From assembly GCF_000424665.1 (NCBI RefSeq), contig NZ_AUKI01000016.1, positions 62,001 through 126,000 on the forward strand: a stretch of 64,000 nt of DNA. The letters are read 5' to 3'. The translations under genes and the position numbers were made by a program. Below the pieces are notes generated by a model that ran no database searches, was not told where the DNA came from, and saw only the letters and a program-made list of their open reading frames with translations. Positions 54,733 through 62,670 of this stretch are shown piece after piece. Origin of the DNA: Salinimicrobium terrae DSM 17865 (GTDB taxonomy: Bacteria > Bacteroidota > Bacteroidia > Flavobacteriales > Flavobacteriaceae). How positions within the stretch are numbered: the stretch's first letter is position 1; each line of letters starts with the position of its first letter.

Positions 54733-55304
54733 AAAAGTTAATTGTATTAATTTTCCTGGCGGGGCTGATTTCATGTGAAGATGAAGTGCAGCCAAAACCA
54801 GGTGCATACCTTGCTCTGGAATATCCCGAGGCTCTTTATTCCAGCTTTTCAAAAGAGGATTGTCCTTACCAATTCGAAAAAAATATTGAGGCTGAAGTAG
54901 AGCCTTCAAGAGCAGGTAATGAATGTTGGATCAATCTTGAGTACCCTGAGCTAAAGGGTACGATCTTCATAACATATCAGCCGGTGCGTAACAATCTGGA
55001 TTCGCTTCTTACTGATGCTCAAAAACTGCCTTTACAGCATACTATCAAGGCCGATGCGATAGAGGGTTCAATATATACTAACGAATTTAACCGTGCGTAC
55101 GGCATGTTTTATCAGGTGGAAGGAAATGCGGCATCCCAGGCGCAGTTTTACCTCACCGATAGTACCAGCCACTTTTTAACAGGATCTGTATATTTTCAGG
55201 CCCAGCCCAATTTTGATTCAATTTTACCTGCTGCGGCTTACCTTAAAGAAGATATTAAGCATCTTATGGAGACGGTGCAGTGGAAGAAAGAACTTCAGGA
55301 TTAA
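54729..55304 (+). CDS. gldD: Gliding motility lipoprotein GldD
   Basis: The 191-residue protein has a lipoprotein signal (LAGLISC, Cys16) and a single compact domain with the GldD pattern (ALYSSFSKEDCPYQFEKN, NLEYPELKGTIFITYQPV, FYLTDSTSHFLTGSVYF). It overlaps gldE by 4 bp. GldD is a membrane lipoprotein required for gliding in F. johnsoniae. No other gld genes are in the window, as they are dispersed in these genomes. Confidence 0.9.
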   Translation: MKKLIVLIFLAGLISCEDEVQPKPGAYLALEYPEALYSSFSKEDCPYQFEKNIEAEVEPSRAGNECWINLEYPELKGTIFITYQPVRNNLDSLLTDAQKLPLQHTIKADAIEGSIYTNEFNRAYGMFYQVEGNAASQAQFYLTDSTSHFLTGSVYFQAQPNFDSILPAAAYLKEDIKHLMETVQWKKELQD

Positions 55305-55350
55305 TAAAATTTAGTTTATTCCTTTATTTTTGCGGGCCTAAAGCCCGGAA

Positions 55351-56235
55351 ATGCCTAATAGTACTTTAAAGTGGATTTATCTTTGCCTACTAGCTGTGGT
55401 GTGGGGCAGCTCTTTCATTCTGATAAAAAAAGGCCTTGTTGGTCTTACTGCCTTGCAGGTGGGTTCTCTGCGTACAATATTTGCTGCACTATTTCTGGCA
55501 ATTATTGGTCTTAAGTCCTTAAGACATATTAAGGGAAAGCAGTGGATGTGGATTACTTTTTCGGGGTTCTTCGGAACATTTTTTCCTGCGTATCTTTTCT
55601 CCTTTGCTGAAACAGAAATTGACAGTGCTGTAGCCTCAATATTAAATTCAACCACACCTCTGCTCTCCATGTTGGTGGGAATAGCACTTTTTGAAGCTGG
55701 TTTTGTAAAAAAGAAATTTGTGGGTGTAATGGTGGGGCTTGCCGGAACAACAGCTTTAATCTGGAGTGGTGCCACCGTTAATCCAGACCAGAATTACTGG
55801 TATTCCCTCCTGGTCATTTTAGCTTCCCTGTTCTATGGATTTAATGCGAATGTAATTAAAAAACATCTTCAAACTCTGCCGGCCCTGGCGATAACCACTG
55901 GAAATTTCATGGTGATCGTTATACCCGCCCTTATTGTTCTCGCAACTACAGGATTTTTTTCAACCGAAGTTCTCTCTGCCCCAAATGTGTCGCTGAGTCT
56001 CTTTTACATTGGGATATTAGGAGTGATAGGCACAGGGGCTGCACTTATTTTTTTCAATAAGTTAATTCAGATTTCAGATCCTGTGTTTTCAACCTCGGTA
56101 ACTTATCTCGTTCCAATTGTAGCATTGGGCTGGGGAGTTTTGGACGGTGAGAAATTCACCTCCATTCAGTTGCTTTCAGGTGTAGTTATAATTATTGGTG
56201 TCCTCATTGTTAATAGCAGGAAAAAAAATAAGTAG
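55351..56235 (+). CDS. EamA/DMT-family transporter
   Basis: The 294-residue protein has ten transmembrane segments in two EamA repeats (about 1-135 and 145-290), starting LCLLAVVWGSSFILIKKGL (about 11-29). The conserved WGSSF entry motif is typical. Substrate unknown (amino acids or nucleotide-sugar type). A TATTTTTG box (55325-55332) lies 18 bp before the ATG, so it may be transcribed separately from gldD. Confidence 0.92.
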   Translation: MPNSTLKWIYLCLLAVVWGSSFILIKKGLVGLTALQVGSLRTIFAALFLAIIGLKSLRHIKGKQWMWITFSGFFGTFFPAYLFSFAETEIDSAVASILNSTTPLLSMLVGIALFEAGFVKKKFVGVMVGLAGTTALIWSGATVNPDQNYWYSLLVILASLFYGFNANVIKKHLQTLPALAITTGNFMVIVIPALIVLATTGFFSTEVLSAPNVSLSLFYIGILGVIGTGAALIFFNKLIQISDPVFSTSVTYLVPIVALGWGVLDGEKFTSIQLLSGVVIIIGVLIVNSRKKNK

Positions 56236-56303
56236 AATACTTTTGGTATATTTTTAACTATTTATTAACTTCACAATGCTGTTGAACCTGAAAGCCCTAT
56301 ATA

Positions 56304-56477
56304 ATGAAAAAGAAAATATTTTTTAGTTTCTCGTTGTTTGTCGGATTCTCCTTACTAGTTGCATGGCAATTTGCTGCCGCGGAACTTGCTGATCTTCAGA
56401 AAGAAGTAGAAGTTCCAGTTGAGAAAAATAAGACAGAAGTGGCTGTGTCTCAACCGCAAGTCCCCTTATTTATATAA
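56304..56477 (+). CDS. 57-residue small membrane or secreted peptide
   Basis: The frame begins ATGAAAAAGAAA and encodes MKKKIFFSFSLFVGFSLLVA followed by a hydrophilic, Glu/Val-rich tail of 37 residues. The N-terminus is a signal peptide or membrane anchor. It is too short for most gene callers but has good flavobacterial codon use, and a strong terminator (56564-56597) stands 86 bp downstream. Function unknown. Confidence 0.45.
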   Translation: MKKKIFFSFSLFVGFSLLVAWQFAAAELADLQKEVEVPVEKNKTEVAVSQPQVPLFI

Positions 56478-56563
56478 GCAGCTGTGAATCATTTAATTTA
56501 AAGAATTGTTAATCTAATTACCTTTTTTGGAAGGTGAAAATTATTAATAATTGAATTGGATAT

Positions 56564-56597
56564 AAAAAAACCGGTGCATTGTAGCACCGGTTTTTTT
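56564..56597. terminator. Bidirectional terminator between the small peptide and M16 gene
   Basis: A 14-bp perfect stem, AAAAAAACCGGTGC (56564-56577) and GCACCGGTTTTTTT (56584-56597), with a 6-base loop. A/T runs on both sides suit termination from both strands; it ends the M16 operon (minus) and the plus-strand gene. Confidence 0.9.
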
Positions 56598-56616
56598 GTT
56601 GAATAGAATTATAATT

Positions 56617-58689
56617 TTACTCAAAGTCAGCATCTGTCACTTCCTTATTAAGTATGACGTCGCTTACTTGAAAATCTAGAGTCATTGGACCCATACTCTG
56701 AGATATCCCGAACGGGAATTTTACTCCTTCTACTTCCTGATAGTCACTGTAAATAATAGGAATGGTCATCGTTTGTGGCCCCTGCTTCATAATTTTTACC
56801 TGCATAACCTTCAGTCCGCTATCTTTACTGTAGTAGTTGGTGGTATTCTCATCCATTTTTACAGCATAAGCTTTTTCTCCTTCTACATCTTCAATACCCT
56901 GCAGAGTCGCATTTTCAACAATTAATTCAGGAAAAGGATGAGCTTCTGCCTTAGCAGCGATCACCTGCTCTTCGGTAAAAGGAAGTTTTTGTCCCTGTGC
57001 AGCAACAAAACCTGTTACCCCATTAAAGACCTGTTTCTGTATTACATTTCCGGCCATAGATACCACGGTCGAAGATTTCCCGGTTGAGGTCACTTTGGTC
57101 TCCAGATCCATTTTTTGACCTTGCATTTCGGCTTGTGCGATCATATAGACGGATTCTACATCTTCTACAGCATCTTTTCCTCCAATAGCTTGTATGTAGT
57201 CATTAAATACTGTGGAAACCGTTACCGACGGATCTACTTTTTGATTATAGTTCGGCTTTTCAATAGCGTTTGCATATTTATCGAAGTACTTTACAGGGAT
57301 GTCTTTTCCATTGTAGGTAAGCTTCTCTAGATTTTCGGCCACCTCGCTACCTTTACCAACCACAATAATACGTGCATTGTCTGCCAGGTAATACTTTTGG
57401 GCTACTCTCTGAATATCCTCTGCAGTTACTGCATTGATCTTTTTAAGATAAGTCTGGTAGAAATCTTCTGAAAGCTCATCGGTTTCGATGTTTAGAGCGT
57501 ACTCGGCGATAGTAGTTGGGCGTTCAAGGGCCAGTACAAAGTCACCTGTGTATTTGGCTTTTGCATTTTCCAACTCTTCGCTTGAAACCTTTTCGTTTCT
57601 TATCCTGTGCAATTCATCCAAAAAGGCAACTACGGCGGAATCTGTTACAGCATTACGTACACTGGCACTCGCTACAAAACGACCAATATATTTGTCGTCT
57701 CTTGTGCTTGAATATGCGCCATAAGTATATCCCTTGTCCTCACGCAGGTTAAGGAACAATCTTGCTTCACCACCTCCACCAAGGATCTTGTTAGCTATAA
57801 GTACAGGAAAATAATCGGGATCTCCTTTTTTAAGTTGGATGGTGTTGGTAACCTGTATCTCACTCTGTACCGCGTTTTGAAAATCTACAAAATTCACCTC
57901 GGTTTGATTAAGATTCTTTACTTCCGGAAGATCGATTGCAGGTAGCTCATTTTTCTCCCAGGAACTGAAGTTCTTCTCAATCAATTTTTTTGCTTCAGAA
58001 GGCTCTACGTCTCCAATTACCACCAAATATGCGTTCTGAGGTACAAAATAGTTCTCGTAATATTGTTGGACATCTTCCAGCGTTAACTCCTCTACACTTT
58101 CTTTTGTTGGGAATTCCCCGTATGGGTGATTCTTTCCATAAGTAAGCGCAGAACTTACTCTGCGTGCATTTGAAGCTACATTTTTCTCATCGACTATCAT
58201 ACTCTCAAGCGTTCGCTCTTTCTCAATTTCAAATTGCTTTTGGTTAAGATCAGGGTTAAGAGCTCCTTCAGCCATTAGCTCCAGTACTCTCGGAAAATAC
58301 TTTGAAAGAGTATTTGCTGATGCTCCGCGGGAATTAAAGCCTAAGGTGGCTCCTAAATAATCGACCTCTTCGTTGTATTTTTCCTTTGGGATGTCCTTAG
58401 TTCCTTCTCCAAGCATGGAGGCCGTGAGAGATGATACTCCGGCATTTTCTCCTTCAGAATGTGGAGGGTTGTCCATGGTAAGGATCATAGCCACCCGGGG
58501 CAATTTATGATTTTCAACTACTAAAACCTTTAGTCCATTGTCGAGGGTAAAAGTTTCTGGTTTTTCAAGATTGATCTCGGGTGCAGGTCCCGCCTCTGGA
58601 GGAGTACTGCGATCAATTTGAGCCTGAATTCCCGTCGTAGTAAGGAATAAGACTGCTAATGCAAATATTTTATTCTTCATTTTATCCAT
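56617..58689 (-). CDS. M16-family non-catalytic subunit with C-terminal LolA-like domain
   Basis: The 690-residue protein has a signal peptide (cleavage near GIQAQ, residue 24). Residues 45-470 are two M16 halves, but the HxxEH zinc motif is missing: the position reads GENAGVSSLTASMLGEGT. It keeps the substrate-side segment EDKGYTYGAYSSTRDD (about 330). It is therefore the inactive partner of the next gene's product, as in MPP alpha/beta pairs. The last 190 residues (about 500-690) resemble a LolA/LppX-type beta domain, a fusion. A second ATG at 58680 would shorten it by 3 residues. Confidence 0.85.
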   Translation of the reverse strand: MDKMKNKIFALAVLFLTTTGIQAQIDRSTPPEAGPAPEINLEKPETFTLDNGLKVLVVENHKLPRVAMILTMDNPPHSEGENAGVSSLTASMLGEGTKDIPKEKYNEEVDYLGATLGFNSRGASANTLSKYFPRVLELMAEGALNPDLNQKQFEIEKERTLESMIVDEKNVASNARRVSSALTYGKNHPYGEFPTKESVEELTLEDVQQYYENYFVPQNAYLVVIGDVEPSEAKKLIEKNFSSWEKNELPAIDLPEVKNLNQTEVNFVDFQNAVQSEIQVTNTIQLKKGDPDYFPVLIANKILGGGGEARLFLNLREDKGYTYGAYSSTRDDKYIGRFVASASVRNAVTDSAVVAFLDELHRIRNEKVSSEELENAKAKYTGDFVLALERPTTIAEYALNIETDELSEDFYQTYLKKINAVTAEDIQRVAQKYYLADNARIIVVGKGSEVAENLEKLTYNGKDIPVKYFDKYANAIEKPNYNQKVDPSVTVSTVFNDYIQAIGGKDAVEDVESVYMIAQAEMQGQKMDLETKVTSTGKSSTVVSMAGNVIQKQVFNGVTGFVAAQGQKLPFTEEQVIAAKAEAHPFPELIVENATLQGIEDVEGEKAYAVKMDENTTNYYSKDSGLKVMQVKIMKQGPQTMTIPIIYSDYQEVEGVKFPFGISQSMGPMTLDFQVSDVILNKEVTDADFE

Positions 58690-58700
58690 TTTTATATTTG

Positions 58701-60020
58701 TTATTCAGAATCTTTCTTTGGAAGGTACTCTAACTCGACACGTTGATTAGGACTAAGATATTTTTTTGCAACATCTCTAATCTCTTCTCTTGTAATCGAA
58801 CGGTAAATATCGATCTCCTCATTAATAAGATCTACATCTTCATATAGCATCTGGTAAGTTGCTAAAGAATGAGCAATTCCTGCCACACTGCTGTTTGAAT
58901 TTACATACCTGTTCTCGAATTTATTCTGAAGCTTTTCGTATTCTCTCTGGCTTATAAGTTCGGTTTGTAACTTTACGATCTCTTCATCGATTTCCCCCAC
59001 AAGAGTATCAAGGGAAGTTTCACCTAGTGGAAGAGCAAGTAGTACGTATTGGCCATAATCTTTTTGTGTTATATTTAAAGCGCCTACCTCAAGCGCCTGC
59101 TTTTGATCATCTACCAGTTTTTTGTACAAACGGGAAGATTTACCATCAGAAAGTACCGAGGATACCATGTCGAGTACAAATGCATCTCTCTCGGTCATTC
59201 CCGGAGTTCTGTAGCCCAACATTACTGCCGGGATTTGGATATTTGGGTCATAAGCCTTAGCTTCGATTGTTTCAGAAATAGGTTCTTCTTCTGGAAAGTT
59301 TCTAACAACTTCTTCTCCTGCCGGAATAGGTCCAAAATATGCTTTTATTAATTTTTTTGTCTCCTCAACGTCAATATCACCTGCCACGACGAGAGTGGCG
59401 TTATTTGGCTTGTAGTATATATCGAAAAACTCTTTGAATTCATCAAGAGTTGCAGCGTCCAGGTCATCCATGTAGCCTATGTTTGGGTCTTTGTAAGGAT
59501 GTGCCTGGAAAACATGGGAAGAAATTTCGTTTACCCAATTCCCATAAGGCCGATTATCATAACTTACTCTCTTTTCTTCTTTAACTACTTCGTTTTGAGT
59601 ATCTACTCCAGATTGTTTAATCACCGGGTGTAGCATCCTTTCTGACTCCATCCATAGACCTAATTCCAGGTTATTCGAGGGGAAAATCTCGTAGTAATAA
59701 GTGCGGTCATTAGAGGTGTTGGCATTGTTTGTTCCCCCGTGAGAAGAAACCATTTTGAACCATTCTCCCTCGCCTATGTTTTCTGTGCCTTCAAAGAGAA
59801 GGTGTTCAAAGAAATGGGCAAAACCAGTTTTGTTATTAATTCGGTCCTTGCCACCTACATCATACATAACAGCAGTGGTTACCACCGGTGCTGAATTATC
59901 TTGATGAAGTATTACATCAAGGCCGTTATCGAGCGTGTATTCGACAAATTCAACTTCCTGAGCTGTTCCCGTTACTCCCAGGAACAGGCCAAAGGCAGCT
60001 AATTTAAGTTTGTTGATCAT
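58701..60020 (-). CDS. M16-family zinc metallopeptidase, catalytic subunit
   Basis: The 439-residue protein has a signal peptide (cleavage near TAQEVEF, residue 20). The zinc site HFFEH is at 69-73 with the distal ligand Glu149 (VVKEEKR), 76 residues after His73, as in family M16. Two M16 halves are seen (about 25-235 and 240-430). It is transcribed first, with the non-catalytic partner starting 11 bp later, so the two likely form an alpha/beta pair that cleaves peptides in the periplasm. Confidence 0.92.
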   Translation of the reverse strand: MINKLKLAAFGLFLGVTGTAQEVEFVEYTLDNGLDVILHQDNSAPVVTTAVMYDVGGKDRINNKTGFAHFFEHLLFEGTENIGEGEWFKMVSSHGGTNNANTSNDRTYYYEIFPSNNLELGLWMESERMLHPVIKQSGVDTQNEVVKEEKRVSYDNRPYGNWVNEISSHVFQAHPYKDPNIGYMDDLDAATLDEFKEFFDIYYKPNNATLVVAGDIDVEETKKLIKAYFGPIPAGEEVVRNFPEEEPISETIEAKAYDPNIQIPAVMLGYRTPGMTERDAFVLDMVSSVLSDGKSSRLYKKLVDDQKQALEVGALNITQKDYGQYVLLALPLGETSLDTLVGEIDEEIVKLQTELISQREYEKLQNKFENRYVNSNSSVAGIAHSLATYQMLYEDVDLINEEIDIYRSITREEIRDVAKKYLSPNQRVELEYLPKKDSE

Positions 60021-60199
60021 TATATTGTGGTTTATTATTAAATGCGTTCGATAAGTATGAATAAGACGGGATTTGTTACAAAGATTCAGGATTTTATAAT
60101 AGATTTGAAGATATTCAAAAATCTAAATTAACAAGCTGTTAAGGTATATTTCCTCTTATTTTTTGGAAATTTATAAAAAATCATAAAAAAACCAACTCC

Positions 60200-60664
60200 A
60201 TGAAAAGATCATCTGTTCCATTAATATATGGAATTTATATTGCCATTGCGTTAATTGCCTACTTCTTGTTACTGTCTCTTTTTGACTTACACGAGAATCC
60301 GGTTTACAGCGTCTTCAACATGGTCATAACGGGAGGGGGAATATTTCTTGCCATTAAAAAGTACCGTGATAAAAAATCTGGAAAATTTAAATATCAAAAA
60401 GGTTTTATGGCAGGTTTAACCGCCGGATTTTTAGCTACTATTATTTTTACCGCTTTTTTTGCCATATACACCAGTGAACTTAATCCAAATTTTTCAGAAG
60501 AGTTAATAACTATGTGGGAAACCGATTGGTTTGTAAACATTGGGATGCTCGTATTCACTGTTGCCCTTATGGGTTTTGCGACTTCTCTTGTAGTTACCCT
60601 TGCCATAATGCAGCTATATAAACCAAGCTGGAATACCTCTGAAGGACAAAAGCATACATATTAA
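60200..60664 (+). CDS. DUF4199-like membrane protein
   Basis: The 154-residue protein has four transmembrane segments (about 7-27, 35-50, 72-95, 110-138) with VFNMVITGGGIFLAIKKYRDK (about 38-58) and GFMAGLTAGFLATIIFT (about 68-84), the pattern of DUF4199 in Bacteroidota. Function unknown. It precedes rplU but the rplU promoter lies between them, so it is not in that operon. Confidence 0.65.
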   Translation: MKRSSVPLIYGIYIAIALIAYFLLLSLFDLHENPVYSVFNMVITGGGIFLAIKKYRDKKSGKFKYQKGFMAGLTAGFLATIIFTAFFAIYTSELNPNFSEELITMWETDWFVNIGMLVFTVALMGFATSLVVTLAIMQLYKPSWNTSEGQKHTY

Positions 60665-60672
60665 ATAAAGCC

Positions 60673-60703
60673 TTTGCAAATTAATTAATTAGGAGTATAT
60701 TTG
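60673..60703 (+). promoter_or_regulatory. Promoter of rplU-rpmA
   Basis: TTTG at 60673-60676 and TATATTTG at 60696-60703 are separated by exactly 19 bases, a full match to the Bacteroidota promoter consensus, with a leader of about 50 nt to the rplU ATG. Confidence 0.8.
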
Positions 60704-60757
60704 CACCCGCCTTGAAAAAATTCTTGGCGAGAACATAAACCCTTAATTAAATACGCT

Positions 60758-61243
60758 ATGTACGCAATTGTAGAGATAGCAGGGCAGCAATTTAAAGTTG
60801 CAAAAGACCAGAAGGTATTTGTGCACAGGCTTGCAGGAGAAGAAGGAGACAGTGTTTCTTTCGATAAAATTCTTCTAACAGGTGATGGTGACAATATTAC
60901 CCTTGGCGCCCCAGCTATAGAAGGAGCATTGGTTGATGCAAAGATCACCAGGCACCTGAAAGGAGACAAAGTAATTGTCTTCAAAAAGAAAAGAAGAAAA
61001 GGTTACCGTGTTAAAAATGGTCACCGTCAATCTTTAACCGAAATTTCTATTGAAGGAATTTCAGTAAACGGTAAGAAAGCCACTTCAGCTAAAAAAGAGG
61101 AGTCAAAATCTAATAAAGAGGAAGCTTCTGACAATGACCTTAATAACAATTCAGTTGTTGAATTAAGAGAAATGGCTAAAGAAAAAGGGATTGAAGGATA
61201 TTCTTCAATGAAAAAAGCCGAATTGATAGCTGCTTTAAGCTAA
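60758..61243 (+). CDS. rplU: 50S ribosomal protein L21 with C-terminal SAP/HeH-type extension
   Basis: The 161-residue protein has a standard L21 of about 103 residues (MYAIVEIAGQQFKVAKDQKV, then VIVFKKKRRKGYRVKNGHRQ), followed by a charged linker (KKEESKSNKEEASDNDL) and a helix-extended-loop-helix domain (about 130-161: SVVELREMAKEKGIEGYSSM, then KKAELIAAL), resembling SAP/Rho N-terminal domains that bind nucleic acid. Such extended L21 is common in Bacteroidota. rpmA follows 27 bp downstream. Confidence 0.96.
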   Translation: MYAIVEIAGQQFKVAKDQKVFVHRLAGEEGDSVSFDKILLTGDGDNITLGAPAIEGALVDAKITRHLKGDKVIVFKKKRRKGYRVKNGHRQSLTEISIEGISVNGKKATSAKKEESKSNKEEASDNDLNNNSVVELREMAKEKGIEGYSSMKKAELIAALS

Positions 61244-61270
61244 AAGTTTAACAGTAAAAAGTAAAATAAA

Positions 61271-61531
61271 ATGGCTCACAAAAAAGGAGTTGGTAGTTCC
61301 AAGAACGGTAGGGAATCTGAATCGAAACGCTTAGGTGTGAAGATCTTTGGAGGACAGGCTGCCATTGCTGGGAACATCATCGTTAGACAAAGAGGTACTG
61401 CTCACAATCCAGGCGAGAATGTATATGCAGGAAAAGATCATACTTTACATGCCAGAGTAGATGGTATTGTAAAATTTACCAAAAAGAAAGATAACAAGTC
61501 TTACGTTTCTATAGAACCGTTTCAGGCATAG
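61271..61531 (+). CDS. rpmA: 50S ribosomal protein L27
   Basis: The 86-residue protein starts [20 protein letters not shown] and has [20 protein letters not shown] (about 28-47), all typical of L27, with the free N-terminus near the peptidyl transferase centre (no Firmicute-type N-terminal leader). It is co-transcribed with rplU; a strong terminator follows. Confidence 0.98.
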   Translation: MAHKKGVGSSKNGRESESKRLGVKIFGGQAAIAGNIIVRQRGTAHNPGENVYAGKDHTLHARVDGIVKFTKKKDNKSYVSIEPFQA

Positions 61532-61556
61532 TATTGTTTCTTTTTAAGAATATATT

Positions 61557-61588
61557 AAACCCTTCTGATTTTTTCAGAAGGGTTTTTT
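61557..61588 (+). terminator. Rho-independent terminator after rpmA
   Basis: A 12-bp stem, AAACCCTTCTGA (61557-61568) with TCAGAAGGGTTT (61574-61585), has a 5-base T loop and a T-tract. Confidence 0.9.
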
Positions 61589-61618
61589 TATCTTTATTGA
61601 AATCATTATTCCCGGGAA

Positions 61619-61936
61619 ATGGATTACATCACAATATATTCAACAAAGGACGACAATGAAGTTGCTGTCCTAAAGAGGGTCTACAGTGAAGAAGGAATAA
61701 ATTACCGGCTGGACGATACAGACGAGATAGGGGAGGTGAAAAGAATCCAGGTTGTGGAAAGAGATAAAACTAAGGCCAGGGAGTTGCTGGATCAAACGGG
61801 TTTTCTAGCAGCGAGTCAGGCTCATGCCCCTGTTCACAGGCGAATGACGGGTAAGAAATGGATCTTCATCTTTTTGGCTGCGTTTATTATAATTGTAGTG
61901 GCTATGGTGATTCTCATGTTTATGAATGTGGATTAG
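61619..61936 (+). CDS. DUF2007 domain protein with C-terminal membrane segment (copy 1)
   Basis: The 105-residue protein has an N-terminal DUF2007-like domain (about 1-65: YITIYSTKDDNEVAVLKRVYSEEGINYRL, then VVERDKTKARELLDQTGF) and a C-terminal transmembrane segment (about 80-102). DUF2007 proteins are annotated as putative signal-transducing; nothing more is known from this sequence. Homologous to the genes at 61971 and 62375. Confidence 0.8.
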   Translation: MDYITIYSTKDDNEVAVLKRVYSEEGINYRLDDTDEIGEVKRIQVVERDKTKARELLDQTGFLAASQAHAPVHRRMTGKKWIFIFLAAFIIIVVAMVILMFMNVD

Positions 61937-61970
61937 TAGTTTTTCTAAACTTAAACATTAAATATTAAAA

Positions 61971-62285
61971 ATGGCTTATACAACTGTCTACGAAACCTCA
62001 GAACAAAATCAAATAGCTCTGCTTAAAAATATCTTTGAGCAGAATAATGTGAGGTGTAGGATTCTCGACGAATCAACTAACAGTAATTTCCCAATAGGAG
62101 CGAGGGTGCAGGTACATGAAAATGATGTGGTAAGGGCCGAAGGATTATTGAAGGAAAACGGCTTTTTGCAGGATCCTGATCCCCTGGAAAGCTCGGTATC
62201 CAGATCTAAATTTTGGCTGTGGTTTATTGTTGCCATTATATGTCTTGTCGTGGCAGCTTTCCTGATTAATATGTTAATGTCTTAA
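61971..62285 (+). CDS. DUF2007 domain protein with C-terminal membrane segment (copy 2)
   Basis: The 104-residue protein is a paralogue of copy 1: YTTVYETSEQNQIALLKNIFEQNNVRCRIL (start at about 3), then RVQVHENDVVRAEGLLKENGFL, and a C-terminal membrane segment (about 80-102). It lies 34 bp after copy 1 and is likely from a tandem duplication. Confidence 0.8.
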   Translation: MAYTTVYETSEQNQIALLKNIFEQNNVRCRILDESTNSNFPIGARVQVHENDVVRAEGLLKENGFLQDPDPLESSVSRSKFWLWFIVAIICLVVAAFLINMLMS

Positions 62286-62374
62286 TAAGACCTTTTCTGT
62301 TCTATATGATTTAAAGAAATTGCCCCACTTCATAACACCTGTTAATCTGAATAAAAAGAGTCAAATTCTTATAT

Positions 62375-62592
62375 ATGAATTTGTCACTACTTTATAATTC
62401 CACTAGCTCTACTGAAGTTTCCATCATTCGGAATTTATTCGATGAGAGTGATATACCGTTTTTTACACCCGATGTCTTTACAAACAGCGCCTCTTGCATG
62501 ACGGGAACGGTAGCGAAGACATGAGCGTCCCGGTTCCCGAAGATCAACAAGAGCAGGCCGTTGCTATTTTAAAAGCCCGTGGATTCTCCTAA
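62375..62592 (+). pseudogene. Frameshifted third DUF2007 paralogue
   Basis: From ATG 62375 frame 1 reads MNLSLLYNSTSSTEVSIIRN and continues LFDESDIPFFTPDVFTNSAS before ending at TGA 62522-62524 (49 codons). The shifted frame (+2) reads ..DMSVPVPEDQQEQAVAILKA..., the family-typical C-terminus, and ends at TAA 62590-62592. So a single-base net deletion (or 2-base insertion) in the region about 62490-62515 split the gene. Without it, the product would be about 72 residues. A sequencing error would give the same picture. Confidence 0.7.
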
Positions 62593-62595
62593 AAC

Positions 62596-62634
62596 AAATA
62601 CCCTTCAAAAATGTCTTTTTTGAAGGGTATTTAT
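62596..62634. terminator. Bidirectional terminator between DUF2007 cluster and ahcY
   Basis: A 16-bp perfect stem, AAATACCCTTCAAAAA (62596-62611) with TTTTTGAAGGGTATTT (62617-62632), 5-base loop, with A and T runs on both sides. It separates the convergent DUF2007 genes and ahcY. Confidence 0.85.
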
Positions 62635-62670
62635 GAATAAGAATTTAAGATTAAATCTCAAATTTAAAAT

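Noticed and set aside
62459-62465. Programmed -1 frameshift at the T6 run in the third DUF2007 copy.
   Set aside because: In-frame codons at the run are TTT TTT after CCG, which do not give a canonical X-XXY-YYZ slippery site; a plain indel is simpler.
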